In this document: positions 1 through 5,180 of the stretch, piece by piece
Position numbering within the stretch: position 1 is the first letter of the stretch
Layout of the letters: every line of letters begins with the position of its first letter
Assembly (NCBI GenBank): GCA_006227875.1
Contig: SBFI01000389.1
Span: 1 to 5,180 of the forward strand
Origin: Acidobacteriota bacterium
Lineage (GTDB): Bacteria; Acidobacteriota; Thermoanaerobaculia; Multivoradales; JAHEKO01
Length of the DNA: 5,180 nt
Direction of reading: 5' to 3'
Program-made: the position numbers and the translations under genes
Notes under the pieces: generated by a model
Database searches by the model: none
Told to the model about the DNA's origin: nothing
Seen by the model: only the letters and a program-made list of their open reading frames with translations

Positions 1-405
1 ACTCAGAGCCAGGACAAAGAACCTCCCGTTGCGGGTCAGTAGCGGCAGCAATGGAGTCAGGTGAATTCGATCTCCCACCACGGCCAGCTCCTCGACCGCC
101 AGCGGCAGGCGGTAGAGATGGAAAGAATCAGCGCCGGCGAAGATCGCCAGGCCGTGGTCCTGGTGCTGCCAGAACGGGGTGTTCTTGAGCAGGGCCCGGA
201 CGGGCCCCAGTGTGCGGTCGATCGATTCCTGAGGTGTTCCCCGGGCGTCCAACCTGCTCTCGGCCTGTCGTAGCAGGTTCTTCAGACGTATCGGCCCCTG
301 TTGGGTTTCGGCGCCTGCTCGATGGGTCGGAAGGTAGATGGACACCGACGGAGGCTGGGCCTCTTGCACAATCGACCTCAGCTCGTCCCGGCTCAGAAGA
401 CTCAT
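1..405 (-). CDS. baeRF3-family (eRF1-like) protein, N-terminal part, runs off left edge
   Basis: An open frame reads leftward from ATG at 405-403 for 135 codons without a stop and leaves the window, so only the N-terminus is present. The start is well supported by AGGAGGA six bases upstream. The translation begins MSLLSRDELRSIV and contains VSIYLPTHRAG (residues about 21-31), QQGPIRLKNLLR (about 35-46), FWQHQDHGLAIF (about 78-89) and LTPLLPLLTRNGRFFVLAL (about 116-134). I recognise these as the N-terminal signature of bacterial archaeo-eukaryotic release-factor-like family 3. The family is related to eRF1/Pelota-type proteins and is predicted to act at the ribosome in rescue, termination or hibernation; the substrate and activity of family 3 are not established to my knowledge. 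The catalytic or loop region that would decide this lies outside the window. The gene is divergent from moaA and should have its own promoter. I am confident it is a real gene and fairly confident of the family, which rests on recall of conserved segments rather than a search. Confidence 0.85.
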   Translation of the reverse strand, partial: MSLLSRDELRSIVQEAQPPSVSIYLPTHRAGAETQQGPIRLKNLLRQAESRLDARGTPQESIDRTLGPVRALLKNTPFWQHQDHGLAIFAGADSFHLYRLPLAVEELAVVGDRIHLTPLLPLLTRNGRFFVLALS

Positions 406-411
406 ATCAGA

Positions 412-418
412 TCCTCCT
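412..418 (-). promoter_or_regulatory. Strong Shine-Dalgarno of the baeRF3 gene
   Basis: On the minus strand the sequence reads AGGAGGA, then six bases, then ATG at 405. This near-perfect anti-SD match fixes the start of the baeRF3-like gene. It also contrasts with the moaA and mltA starts, which have no such site. Confidence 0.85.
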
Positions 419-465
419 CAGCCTGCAATTTGTGTTGGTGGATCGCGTCACGTCTCAGCACTCTG

Positions 466-495
466 ATTGTACACCTTTCGCGAACCGGAGCTCAC
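466..495 (-). promoter_or_regulatory. Possible sigma70-like promoter for the baeRF3 gene
   Basis: On the minus strand TACAAT (471-466) matches five of six bases of the -10 consensus. GTGAGC (495-490) lies 18 bp upstream and shares only TGA with the -35 consensus. Transcription would begin near 459, leaving a leader of roughly 55 bases that includes the SD. The -10 is reasonable and the -35 weak, so this is a candidate only. Confidence 0.35.
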
Positions 496-532
496 CCACC
501 GGTCTGCCCGGAGAGACCCTGGTGACGGTGCC

Positions 533-540
533 CGATATCG
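533..540. repeat. 8-bp perfect palindrome upstream of moaA
   Basis: CGATATCG is self-complementary over eight bases and ends two bases before a second inverted repeat. Together the two lie in the 37 bases before moaA, where an operator could sit. An 8-bp palindrome alone can easily arise by chance. Confidence 0.35.
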
Positions 541-542
541 AG

Positions 543-558
543 ATCGAAGAGCTTCGAT
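543..558. promoter_or_regulatory. Inverted repeat (7-bp arms) abutting the moaA -10 candidate; possible operator
   Basis: ATCGAAG (543-549) and CTTCGAT (552-558) are exact reverse complements separated by AG. The right arm overlaps by one base the TAGACT proposed as the moaA -10 box. If moaA is transcribed from that box, the repeat covers the spacer between -35 and -10, a usual place for a repressor site. It could instead be a chance repeat or, if the transcript starts further upstream, an RNA hairpin near the start codon. No regulator can be named. Confidence 0.4.
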
Positions 559-563
559 AGACT
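558..563 (+). promoter_or_regulatory. Candidate -10 box for a leaderless moaA transcript
   Basis: TAGACT is followed by six bases (GGGACC) and then the GTG start of moaA at 570. It matches the TAnnnT pattern associated with leaderless genes in several bacterial phyla, and would put the transcription start at or next to the GTG. No convincing SD lies at the usual distance, and no good -35 hexamer is visible 16-18 bp upstream. The same hexamer occurs at the same distance before mltA. The role is inferred from position. Confidence 0.45.
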
Positions 564-569
564 GGGACC

Positions 570-1583
570 GTGAAGTCGGAAAAAATCGAGGACCGGTTGG
601 GGCGCAGCCCGCGGGATCTGCGCATCTCGGTGACCGACCGCTGCAACTTCCGCTGTCGGTACTGCATGCCACGTGAGGCCTTTGGCGAGGGCTTCCAGTT
701 TCTCCCACGCTCCGAGATCCTCTCCTTCGAAGAGATCTTCCGGGTGGCGCGCCTGTTCCACGGTCTTGGCGTGGAGAAGATCAGACTGACCGGTGGCGAG
801 CCGCTGTTGCGACGGGATCTGCCGGTGCTCGTCGGCAAGCTGTCGGCGATCCCCGGGGTCGAGCTGGTGGCAACCACCAACGGCTCGCTGCTGGCAGAGA
901 TGGCGGCGGAGCTGGCCGGTGCGGGCTTGTCGAGAGTGACCGTCAGCCTCGATTCGCTGGACGAAGAGGCCTTTCGCCGCATGAACGACGTCGATTTCTC
1001 GGTGGCCACTGTTATGGAGGGGATCGAGGCAGCGGCGCGAGCAGGTCTGACCCCGATAAAAGTCAACTCGGTGGTCAAAAGGGGCATCAACGAGCACACA
1101 GTGGTGAATTTTGCCCGTTTCTTCAAAGGCAGTGGCCACATCCCTCGCTTTATCGAGTACATGGATGTGGGGACGACAAACGGCTGGCGGATGGATGAAG
1201 TGGTAACGGGTGCCGAGATCGTCGAAATGATCCATGCGGAGATGCCGATCGAGCCGGTGGAGTCGGAATATCGGGGAGAGGTTGCCAAGCGATGGCGTTA
1301 TCGGGATGGCGGTGGAGAGATCGGGGTCATCACCTCGGTAACTCAGGCCTTTTGCGGCGATTGCACACGCGCGCGATTGTCGGCGGACGGCAAGATCTAT
1401 ACCTGTCTGTTTGCCGTCAATGGCACCGATCTGAGATTGCCGCTGCGGGAGGGTGCCAGCGACGAGGAGCTGAGTGAGATCATCCGACGTGTCTGGTCGG
1501 CACGCGAGGATCGGTACTCGGAGATTCGCTCGTCCGAAACCGAGGGGGCGCGGCGGATCGAGATGTCTTATATCGGAGGTTGA
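570..1583 (+). CDS. moaA: GTP 3',8-cyclase MoaA (molybdenum cofactor biosynthesis, radical SAM)
   Basis: This cytosolic radical-SAM enzyme converts GTP to 3',8-cyclo-7,8-dihydro-GTP, the first step of molybdopterin synthesis; MoaC then makes cyclic pyranopterin phosphate. The 337-residue protein has the family's usual length and all hallmarks. The N-terminal 4Fe-4S motif C25-x3-C29-x2-C32 sits in DLRISVTDRCNFRCRYCMP. The SAM-binding GGEP is at 75-78. The second, GTP-binding cluster is C262-x2-C265-x13-C279, and the C-terminus is the conserved MSYIGG, whose Gly-Gly tail is needed for activity in characterised MoaA. Start: GTG at 570 precedes the motif by the normal distance; there is no clear SD, but TAGACT lies six bases upstream, suggesting leaderless translation. 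The CGDCTRARLSADGK segment resembles actinobacterial and thermophile MoaA more than the E. coli form, which is an impression from memory. No other moa or moe gene is present; the next gene, 78 bp on, is unrelated. Identification is firm. Confidence 0.97.
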   Translation: MKSEKIEDRLGRSPRDLRISVTDRCNFRCRYCMPREAFGEGFQFLPRSEILSFEEIFRVARLFHGLGVEKIRLTGGEPLLRRDLPVLVGKLSAIPGVELVATTNGSLLAEMAAELAGAGLSRVTVSLDSLDEEAFRRMNDVDFSVATVMEGIEAAARAGLTPIKVNSVVKRGINEHTVVNFARFFKGSGHIPRFIEYMDVGTTNGWRMDEVVTGAEIVEMIHAEMPIEPVESEYRGEVAKRWRYRDGGGEIGVITSVTQAFCGDCTRARLSADGKIYTCLFAVNGTDLRLPLREGASDEELSEIIRRVWSAREDRYSEIRSSETEGARRIEMSYIGG

Positions 1584-1645
1584 CCGACCGCAATTGCAGG
1601 AACAGCAAGCCGATGATCTCTGTGAAACACTCCGCTGCAGTCGGC

Positions 1646-1652
1646 AAGGGGG
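1646..1652 (+). promoter_or_regulatory. Ribosome-binding site of the PilZ gene
   Basis: AAGGGGG lies nine bases before GTG at 1662 and supports that start over the in-frame ATG at 1701, which has only a weak purine stretch before it. The 78-bp gap from moaA (1584-1661) shows no obvious terminator hairpin with a T-run, so read-through from moaA is possible. Confidence 0.6.
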
Positions 1653-1661
1653 TAGCGTAGC

Positions 1662-2432
1662 GTGGCAAGCGGTTCGGACAATGATGACGTTAGTCGGGCG
1701 ATGAATCTCATCGAGTCCACGACGGATACCCCTCACAACGCTCCGGAGCTGGTCAAGCTGGAGTCGAAGCGGGTTCCGGTCGACAGCCAGGTAGTCCTCA
1801 AGTTCGACCACTTTGGCGGCTTCTTCATCGACTACGCAGCCAACCTGTCGCTCAAAGGCATCTTTATCAAGACCGACGATCCGAAGCCCGCGGGCTCGAT
1901 CTTCATATTCGAGATCTGGCTGGGCGACGAGCGCAGACTCGTGCACGGCATCGGCGAAGTCGTGTGGGTACGCCGTGCCGAAGAGGGGATCAACAGACCC
2001 CCGGGGATGGGTATCCGCTATCTGAAGCTGGACGAAGAGAGCCGTCAGGTCATCCACCGGGTCGTCGAGGAGCAGCTGGCGAAGGGTGGGGTGGTCTTCG
2101 ACTTCGACTCCGAGGCCCGCGAGGCGCTGGGGCCGGAAGCGGAAATACCGGAAGAGCCGATCACCCAGTCGGATCTCGAATCCCTCCAGACCGCAGAGTT
2201 CCTGGTCATACGGAACGGGGTTGAGAATGGGGATACGGCCAAGATAGAGGGAAAGCAGGGCCCCTGGAAGGCGCAGTCGGCGCGTAAGGCCCGGCGACGG
2301 CGACGCTTCAAGCTGTTTCTCTTCTTCCTGATACTCCTCGGCGCGGCCTATGTCTATCTCGACTACCGGGGGATAGACTGGACCGCCCTTCTCGACTCCG
2401 AGCTGGTCAAGACCCTTCTGGCCTCCGGCTGA
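1662..2432 (+). CDS. PilZ-domain protein with C-terminal membrane anchor
   Basis: The 256-residue protein has a PilZ domain at about residues 30-138, a charged linker, and one transmembrane helix near the C-terminus. PilZ evidence: N61-L-S63-L-K-G66 matches the D/NxSxxG half of the c-di-GMP signature, followed by the beta strands GEVVWVRR (98-105) and PPGMGIRYL (113-121), then an amphipathic helix. This resembles the PilZ subfamily common in Myxococcus-like and acidobacterial genomes. The other half, RxxxR, is imperfect: R37 fits the second arginine but position 33 is Leu, with lysines at 32 and 36. c-di-GMP binding is therefore uncertain. The linker (about 139-205) is acidic, then a basic run at 209-215 precedes a hydrophobic stretch (about 216-233), leaving about 23 residues on the far side. 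By the positive-inside rule the PilZ domain is cytoplasmic and the protein is tail-anchored in the inner membrane. It sits 34 bp before mltA. The target and exact role are unknown. Confidence 0.85.
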   Translation: MASGSDNDDVSRAMNLIESTTDTPHNAPELVKLESKRVPVDSQVVLKFDHFGGFFIDYAANLSLKGIFIKTDDPKPAGSIFIFEIWLGDERRLVHGIGEVVWVRRAEEGINRPPGMGIRYLKLDEESRQVIHRVVEEQLAKGGVVFDFDSEAREALGPEAEIPEEPITQSDLESLQTAEFLVIRNGVENGDTAKIEGKQGPWKAQSARKARRRRRFKLFLFFLILLGAAYVYLDYRGIDWTALLDSELVKTLLASG

Positions 2433-2454
2433 GAAACACCGGCCAATCAACCTG

Positions 2455-2460
2455 TAGACT
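2455..2460 (+). promoter_or_regulatory. Candidate -10 box for a leaderless mltA transcript
   Basis: TAGACT is followed by six bases (CCGGTT) and the GTG start of mltA at 2467, exactly as before moaA. GAAACA at 2433-2438, 16 bp upstream, shares the ACA half of a -35 box but is otherwise poor. No SD is visible in the 34-bp gap. This would give mltA and the M19 gene their own promoter, separate from the PilZ gene. A third TAGACT at 2374-2379, inside the PilZ coding sequence, shows that the hexamer can also occur by chance. Confidence 0.45.
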
Positions 2461-2466
2461 CCGGTT

Positions 2467-3774
2467 GTGTCTGAGCGCGCAAGTGTCGCGTACTGGCGTC
2501 GGCTTGCCCTGGTGTTGGGACTTGTAGCGGTGGCCGCCGGCGGGTTGGCAGCCTGGTCGCTTTGGCGACTGGGTCGGCTCCGGCAGGCGTCGCCCATCGC
2601 GGCGGCACCGGCGGCAGTCGAACCGGACCGGATCGTGCTCGAAGCCGTCGAGCTCGCCGACCTGCCGGGTTGGGAGGAGGATCTGCTGGCGGAGGCGCTT
2701 CCCGCCCTGCGGCGATCCTGCGAGGTCGTGAACGGCTGGACGGACGCGGACACCGACAACGGCGACACCTTTGGCGCGGCTCTTCGCCTCGAGCACTGGC
2801 AAGGCATCTGTGTGCGGCTGGGCGAGCTGGGGCCCGGTGACGAGGAGCCGCTGCGGGCACTGATTGCCTCCGAGCTCCGTCCCTATGCGGTCAGCAATCG
2901 GGGTGAGCCGGAAGGTCTGTTTACCGGCTACTACGAGCCGACCCTCGCCGGCAGCCGGCGACCGACCGAGAGGTATAGGTTTCCCCTCTACCGCCGTCCA
3001 CCAGAGCTGGTGACGGTCAATCTCGGTGATTTCCGCGAGGATCTTCGCGGCCGTCGACTTGCCGGCCGGGTGGAAGACGGCGCTCTGTCCCCCTACCTCG
3101 ATCGGTTCGAGATCGAGGCCGGCGGGCTCGCGGACCGCGAGCTGGAGTTGGCATGGGTCGACGACCCCTACGATGCCTTCTTTCTCCATGTCCAGGGATC
3201 GGGCCGGGTGGAGCTCGAGGAGGGCGGCTTCCTCAGGGTCGGCTACGCCGGTCAGAACGGCCACCCCTATTTCGCCATCGGCAGGGCACTGGTCGATAGT
3301 GGGGTCATGACACTGGAAGAGGTGTCGTTGCAGAGCATCCGGGCTTGGCTGGAGGCCAATCCGGAGGAAGCTCCCGAGGTCTTGGCTCAGAACCCGTCGT
3401 TTGTCTTCTTTCGCGAGCTCGAGGAGGAGGGGCCAGTGGGAAGCCTGGGGGTGGTGCTGACACCGGAGCGTTCGCTGGCGGTCGACTCGACCTTTGTACC
3501 GCTGGGTCTCCCGGTGTGGGTCGATACCGCGGCACCGGCGGGCGATCCCGACGCACCCGATAGAGCCTTTCGACGCCTGATGGTGGCCCAGGACACGGGT
3601 GGTGCGATTCGTGGTCCGGTTCGTGGTGACATATTCTGGGGCCCCGGGCAGATCGCAGCGCACATCTCCGGGCACATGAAACACCCGGGGCGGCTCTGGT
3701 TGCTGTTGCCACGCACCGCTGAAGAGACCGAATACCGACAGGAAGATCGACAGAACGGGGAGCCAGAGATTTGA
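2467..3774 (+). CDS. mltA: MltA-family lytic murein transglycosylase with N-terminal signal anchor
   Basis: MltA enzymes cleave the MurNAc-GlcNAc bond of peptidoglycan non-hydrolytically, leaving 1,6-anhydro-MurNAc ends, in the periplasm. The 435-residue protein shows the family core: FTGYYEP (152-158), FFLHVQGSGR (238-247) and a C-terminal 3D domain. Its three aspartates are visible: D340 before FVPLGLPVWV, D376 in QDTGGAIRG, and D388 in RGDIFWG. In E. coli the catalytic acid is a C-terminal aspartate of this domain, and D388 is the likely equivalent. The N-terminus has a short basic segment (R11 R12) and a hydrophobic helix (about 13-33) but no lipobox cysteine, so it looks inner-membrane anchored, unlike the E. 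coli outer-membrane lipoprotein. The start is GTG, because an in-frame stop lies at 2455-2457 and later starts would cut the helix. No SD is visible, but TAGACT lies six bases upstream. The stop overlaps the start of the M19 dipeptidase gene by 4 bp. The family is certain; the symbol is by homology. Confidence 0.95.
   Translation: MSERASVAYWRRLALVLGLVAVAAGGLAAWSLWRLGRLRQASPIAAAPAAVEPDRIVLEAVELADLPGWEEDLLAEALPALRRSCEVVNGWTDADTDNGDTFGAALRLEHWQGICVRLGELGPGDEEPLRALIASELRPYAVSNRGEPEGLFTGYYEPTLAGSRRPTERYRFPLYRRPPELVTVNLGDFREDLRGRRLAGRVEDGALSPYLDRFEIEAGGLADRELELAWVDDPYDAFFLHVQGSGRVELEEGGFLRVGYAGQNGHPYFAIGRALVDSGVMTLEEVSLQSIRAWLEANPEEAPEVLAQNPSFVFFRELEEEGPVGSLGVVLTPERSLAVDSTFVPLGLPVWVDTAAPAGDPDAPDRAFRRLMVAQDTGGAIRGPVRGDIFWGPGQIAAHISGHMKHPGRLWLLLPRTAEETEYRQEDRQNGEPEI
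3757..3762 (+). promoter_or_regulatory. Ribosome-binding site of the M19 dipeptidase gene, inside mltA
   Basis: GGGGAG lies eight bases before TTG at 3771 and supports this rare start codon. It is within the last codons of mltA, consistent with translational coupling through the TTGA overlap (3771-3774). Confidence 0.6.
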
Positions 3775-5012
3775 GTACGACAGCGATATCCAAACACACG
3801 GCATCCGTCGCCCTCGTCTTAGTCGTCATCCTTGCCGGCTGTCGCGGCGCCGAAGAGCCGCCGGTGATCGATGAGCGTGCGGCCCGCAGCGAGCAACTGG
3901 CACAGGAGCTCGTCATCGTCGACACCCATGTCGATGTGCCCTACCGGCTGATGGAGGAGATGGAGGACATCTCGGTGCGCACCGAAGGGGGCGACTTCGA
4001 CTATCCGCGGGCAGTCGCCGGTGGTCTCGACGCGCCGTTCATGTCGATCTATGTCCCCGCCTCCTACCAGGAGACCGATGGAGCGCGGCAATACGCCGAT
4101 CAGCTGATCGATCTGGTGGAGAGCTTCTCCCGGGACTGGCCCGACAAGTTTGCGCCGGCGATGTCACCGGCCGATGTGCGGGAGAACAAGAGCCGGGGGC
4201 TGATCTCGCTGCCGATGGGGATGGAGAACGGCGCGCCGATCGAGGACGACCTGGAGAATCTCCGCCACTTTCACGAGCGGGGGATCCGCTACATTACGCT
4301 GACCCATGGTGAGAACAATCAGATCTGCGACTCCTCCTACGCCGATGAGGGGAAGTGGGGCGGTTTGAGCCCGTTTGGCCGCGAGGTGGTTGCCGAGATG
4401 AATCGACTTGGGATCATGATCGATATCTCCCACGTCACGGACGAGACCTTCTACCAGGTCCTCGAGCAGTCGCAGGCACCGGTCATTGCCTCCCACTCCT
4501 CCTGCCGCCGGTACACACCGGGTTGGGAGCGCAACATGGACGACGAGATGATTCAGAGACTCGGTGAGCAAGGAGGTGTCATCCACATCAACTTCGGATC
4601 GGCGTTCTTGACCGAGGAGTCCTATCTGCATTCGGAGGAGATGTGGAAGGTCGTCGACGAGTATCTGGAGGCAAACGGGTTGGAGTGGGAGAGCGAGGAA
4701 GCGGTGGAGTTCATCGAGGCGTATAGAAAGGAGAATCCACCCATCCTGGCCGATGTCGCCGATGTCGCGCACCACATAGACCACGTCGTCGAGCTCGCCG
4801 GCATCGACCACGTCGGTCTGGGCTCGGATTTCGACGGCGTCGGGGGGACAACACCCACCGGTCTCAGGGATGTCTCGTACTACCCGAGTCTCATCCGCGA
4901 GCTGCTCGACAGCGGTTACAGCGAGGCGGAGATCCGCAAGATCTGTGGTGAGAACACGCTGCGGGTCTGGGCCGAAGTCGAGCAGATCGCCGCCGACCTC
5001 CAAGCTGACTAG
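3771..5012 (+). CDS. Membrane dipeptidase (peptidase M19, renal dipeptidase family), lipoprotein
   Basis: Members of this family are dizinc enzymes that hydrolyse dipeptides, often with D-residues at the C-terminal position. The 413-residue protein carries the expected zinc-site residues: H53 and D55 (VDTHVDVP), bridging E152 (GMENGAPI), H221 (DISHVTD) and H242 (ASHSSCR). R254-N255 and D353 (LGSDFDG) match the substrate-binding arginine and catalytic aspartate of human renal dipeptidase. The N-terminus is a lipoprotein signal: hydrophobic residues 12-22 and lipobox LAGC with Cys24. The residue after the cysteine is Arg rather than Asp, so the outer membrane or periplasmic face is likely, with a short linker before the domain. 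Start: TTG at 3771 keeps the full signal peptide and has GGGGAG eight bases upstream; the next in-frame Met would remove it. Its 4-bp overlap with mltA implies co-translation and suggests a role with peptidoglycan-derived peptides, which is inference. The natural substrate cannot be told from sequence. Confidence 0.94.
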   Translation: MSTTAISKHTASVALVLVVILAGCRGAEEPPVIDERAARSEQLAQELVIVDTHVDVPYRLMEEMEDISVRTEGGDFDYPRAVAGGLDAPFMSIYVPASYQETDGARQYADQLIDLVESFSRDWPDKFAPAMSPADVRENKSRGLISLPMGMENGAPIEDDLENLRHFHERGIRYITLTHGENNQICDSSYADEGKWGGLSPFGREVVAEMNRLGIMIDISHVTDETFYQVLEQSQAPVIASHSSCRRYTPGWERNMDDEMIQRLGEQGGVIHINFGSAFLTEESYLHSEEMWKVVDEYLEANGLEWESEEAVEFIEAYRKENPPILADVADVAHHIDHVVELAGIDHVGLGSDFDGVGGTTPTGLRDVSYYPSLIRELLDSGYSEAEIRKICGENTLRVWAEVEQIAADLQAD

Positions 5013-5180
5013 TCCACCGGCGGCCGGGGCGGCCAGCTTCCGTGCCGGCCGGCCGATCCCTGGCGTCTCTGGGACGGGTGGTGGTGGCCCGGTCTCGGAT
5101 CCTCCGGGGGCTCCCCTCCGCTGCGCGGGAGGATGGCTCCGCTGCGGTGAGCCCCCTCCGGTCCCGAACCCGGGCAGCCA
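5013..5180. other. GC-rich non-coding tail with hairpins; no gene recognised
   Basis: After the M19 stop this stretch holds several self-complementary elements and no credible gene. AAGCTG (5002-5007) and CAGCTT (5034-5039) could close a loop containing GGCC (5022-5025) and GGCC (5031-5034), a weak terminator candidate without a T-run. GCCGGCCGGC (5044-5053) is a perfect 10-bp palindrome. The minus strand stays open for 57 codons to a TAG at 5011-5009, but its translation is low-complexity Pro/Gly/Arg/His and carries no recognisable motif. Confidence 0.5.
5107..5157. repeat. Nested inverted repeat with an internal 10-bp direct repeat
   Basis: GGGGGCTC (5107-5114) and GAGCCCCC (5150-5157) form an exact 8-bp outer stem. 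Inside it, CCTCC (5116-5120) pairs with GGAGG (5129-5133). CTCCGCTGCG occurs twice, at 5117-5126 and 5138-5147, a 21-bp period. The arrangement could be a bidirectional terminator without a T-run or one copy of a dispersed intergenic repeat family; a single copy cannot decide between these. Confidence 0.55.

Noticed and set aside
477..484. TTCGCGAA palindrome in the divergent intergenic region
   Set aside because: It is an isolated 8-bp palindrome of a kind common in GC-rich DNA, with no second copy or positional link to a promoter element beyond lying near the weak baeRF3 promoter candidate.
210..560. Plus-strand frame of 116 codons across the left gene and the divergent intergenic region
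   Set aside because: It runs antisense to the SD-supported baeRF3-like gene and has no ribosome-binding site or recognisable motif.
455..1288. Long minus-strand open frame of 277 codons opposite moaA
   Set aside because: It lies antisense to the unmistakable moaA, its translation is rich in Ser, Arg and Pro without recognisable motifs, and it is typical of frames opened by high GC content.
2374..2379. Third TAGACT hexamer
   Set aside because: It lies inside the PilZ coding sequence with no start codon at the proper distance, so it is taken as a chance match.
492..2807. Very long minus-strand open frame (771 codons) spanning moaA, the PilZ gene and the start of mltA
   Set aside because: It is antisense to three genes with clear family motifs and is a mirror of their codon bias. 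The translation shows no domain I recognise.
2407..3804. Minus-strand open frame of 465 codons opposite mltA
   Set aside because: It is the shadow of mltA, whose YYEP, HVQGSG and 3D-domain motifs are in the plus frame; no start signal or motif supports the antisense frame.
4164..5003. Minus-strand open frame of 279 codons opposite the M19 dipeptidase
   Set aside because: It is antisense to a gene with a complete zinc-site motif set, and the translation is a repetitive Asp/Leu/Val mirror with no domain.
5009..5180. Minus-strand open stretch of 57 codons ending in TAG, possibly the C-terminus of a gene entering from the right
   Set aside because: The translation is low-complexity (Pro, Gly, Arg, His) and much of it is generated by the hairpin and direct repeats, so a non-coding reading is simpler. 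Sequence beyond 5180 would be needed to exclude it fully.

Overview
This GC-rich window looks like chromosomal DNA from a Gram-negative (diderm) bacterium. The evidence is a membrane-anchored MltA-type murein transglycosylase, a lipobox-bearing peptidase, and a PilZ protein of the delta-proteobacterial/acidobacterial style. The combination of a baeRF3-like gene, this PilZ type and an actinobacterial/thermophile-like MoaA would fit an Acidobacteriota-type genome, but that placement is inference, because no phylogenetic marker is present. No mobile element, CRISPR array, tRNA or rRNA was seen.

Layout. On the minus strand, 405-1 holds the first 135 codons of a baeRF3-family protein (bacterial archaeo-eukaryotic release-factor-like, family 3). 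It has a strong Shine-Dalgarno and runs off the left edge. A 164-bp divergent intergenic region (406-569) separates it from four plus-strand genes: moaA (570-1583, GTP 3',8-cyclase of molybdenum cofactor synthesis); a PilZ-domain protein with a C-terminal membrane anchor (1662-2432); mltA (2467-3774, lytic transglycosylase with a signal anchor); and an M19-family dipeptidase lipoprotein (3771-5012). The last 168 bp (5013-5180) are non-coding as far as can be seen and contain hairpin-forming GC-rich repeats.

How the genes work together. mltA and the M19 dipeptidase overlap by 4 bp and form a clear translationally coupled envelope pair, one cutting glycan strands and the other hydrolysing dipeptides. 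The membrane-tethered PilZ protein just upstream may be an envelope-facing signalling partner, although its first c-di-GMP-binding arginine appears to be missing. moaA is metabolically unrelated to its neighbours and no other cofactor genes lie in the window.

The most notable regulatory signal is that the two SD-less GTG starts, moaA and mltA, each carry the hexamer TAGACT followed by exactly six bases before the start codon. This is the arrangement expected of a -10 box for leaderless transcripts. The genes judged to be internal to operons, and the divergent baeRF3 gene, have purine-rich ribosome-binding sites instead. I see no convincing wholly new system; the items below are the points that merit a second look.
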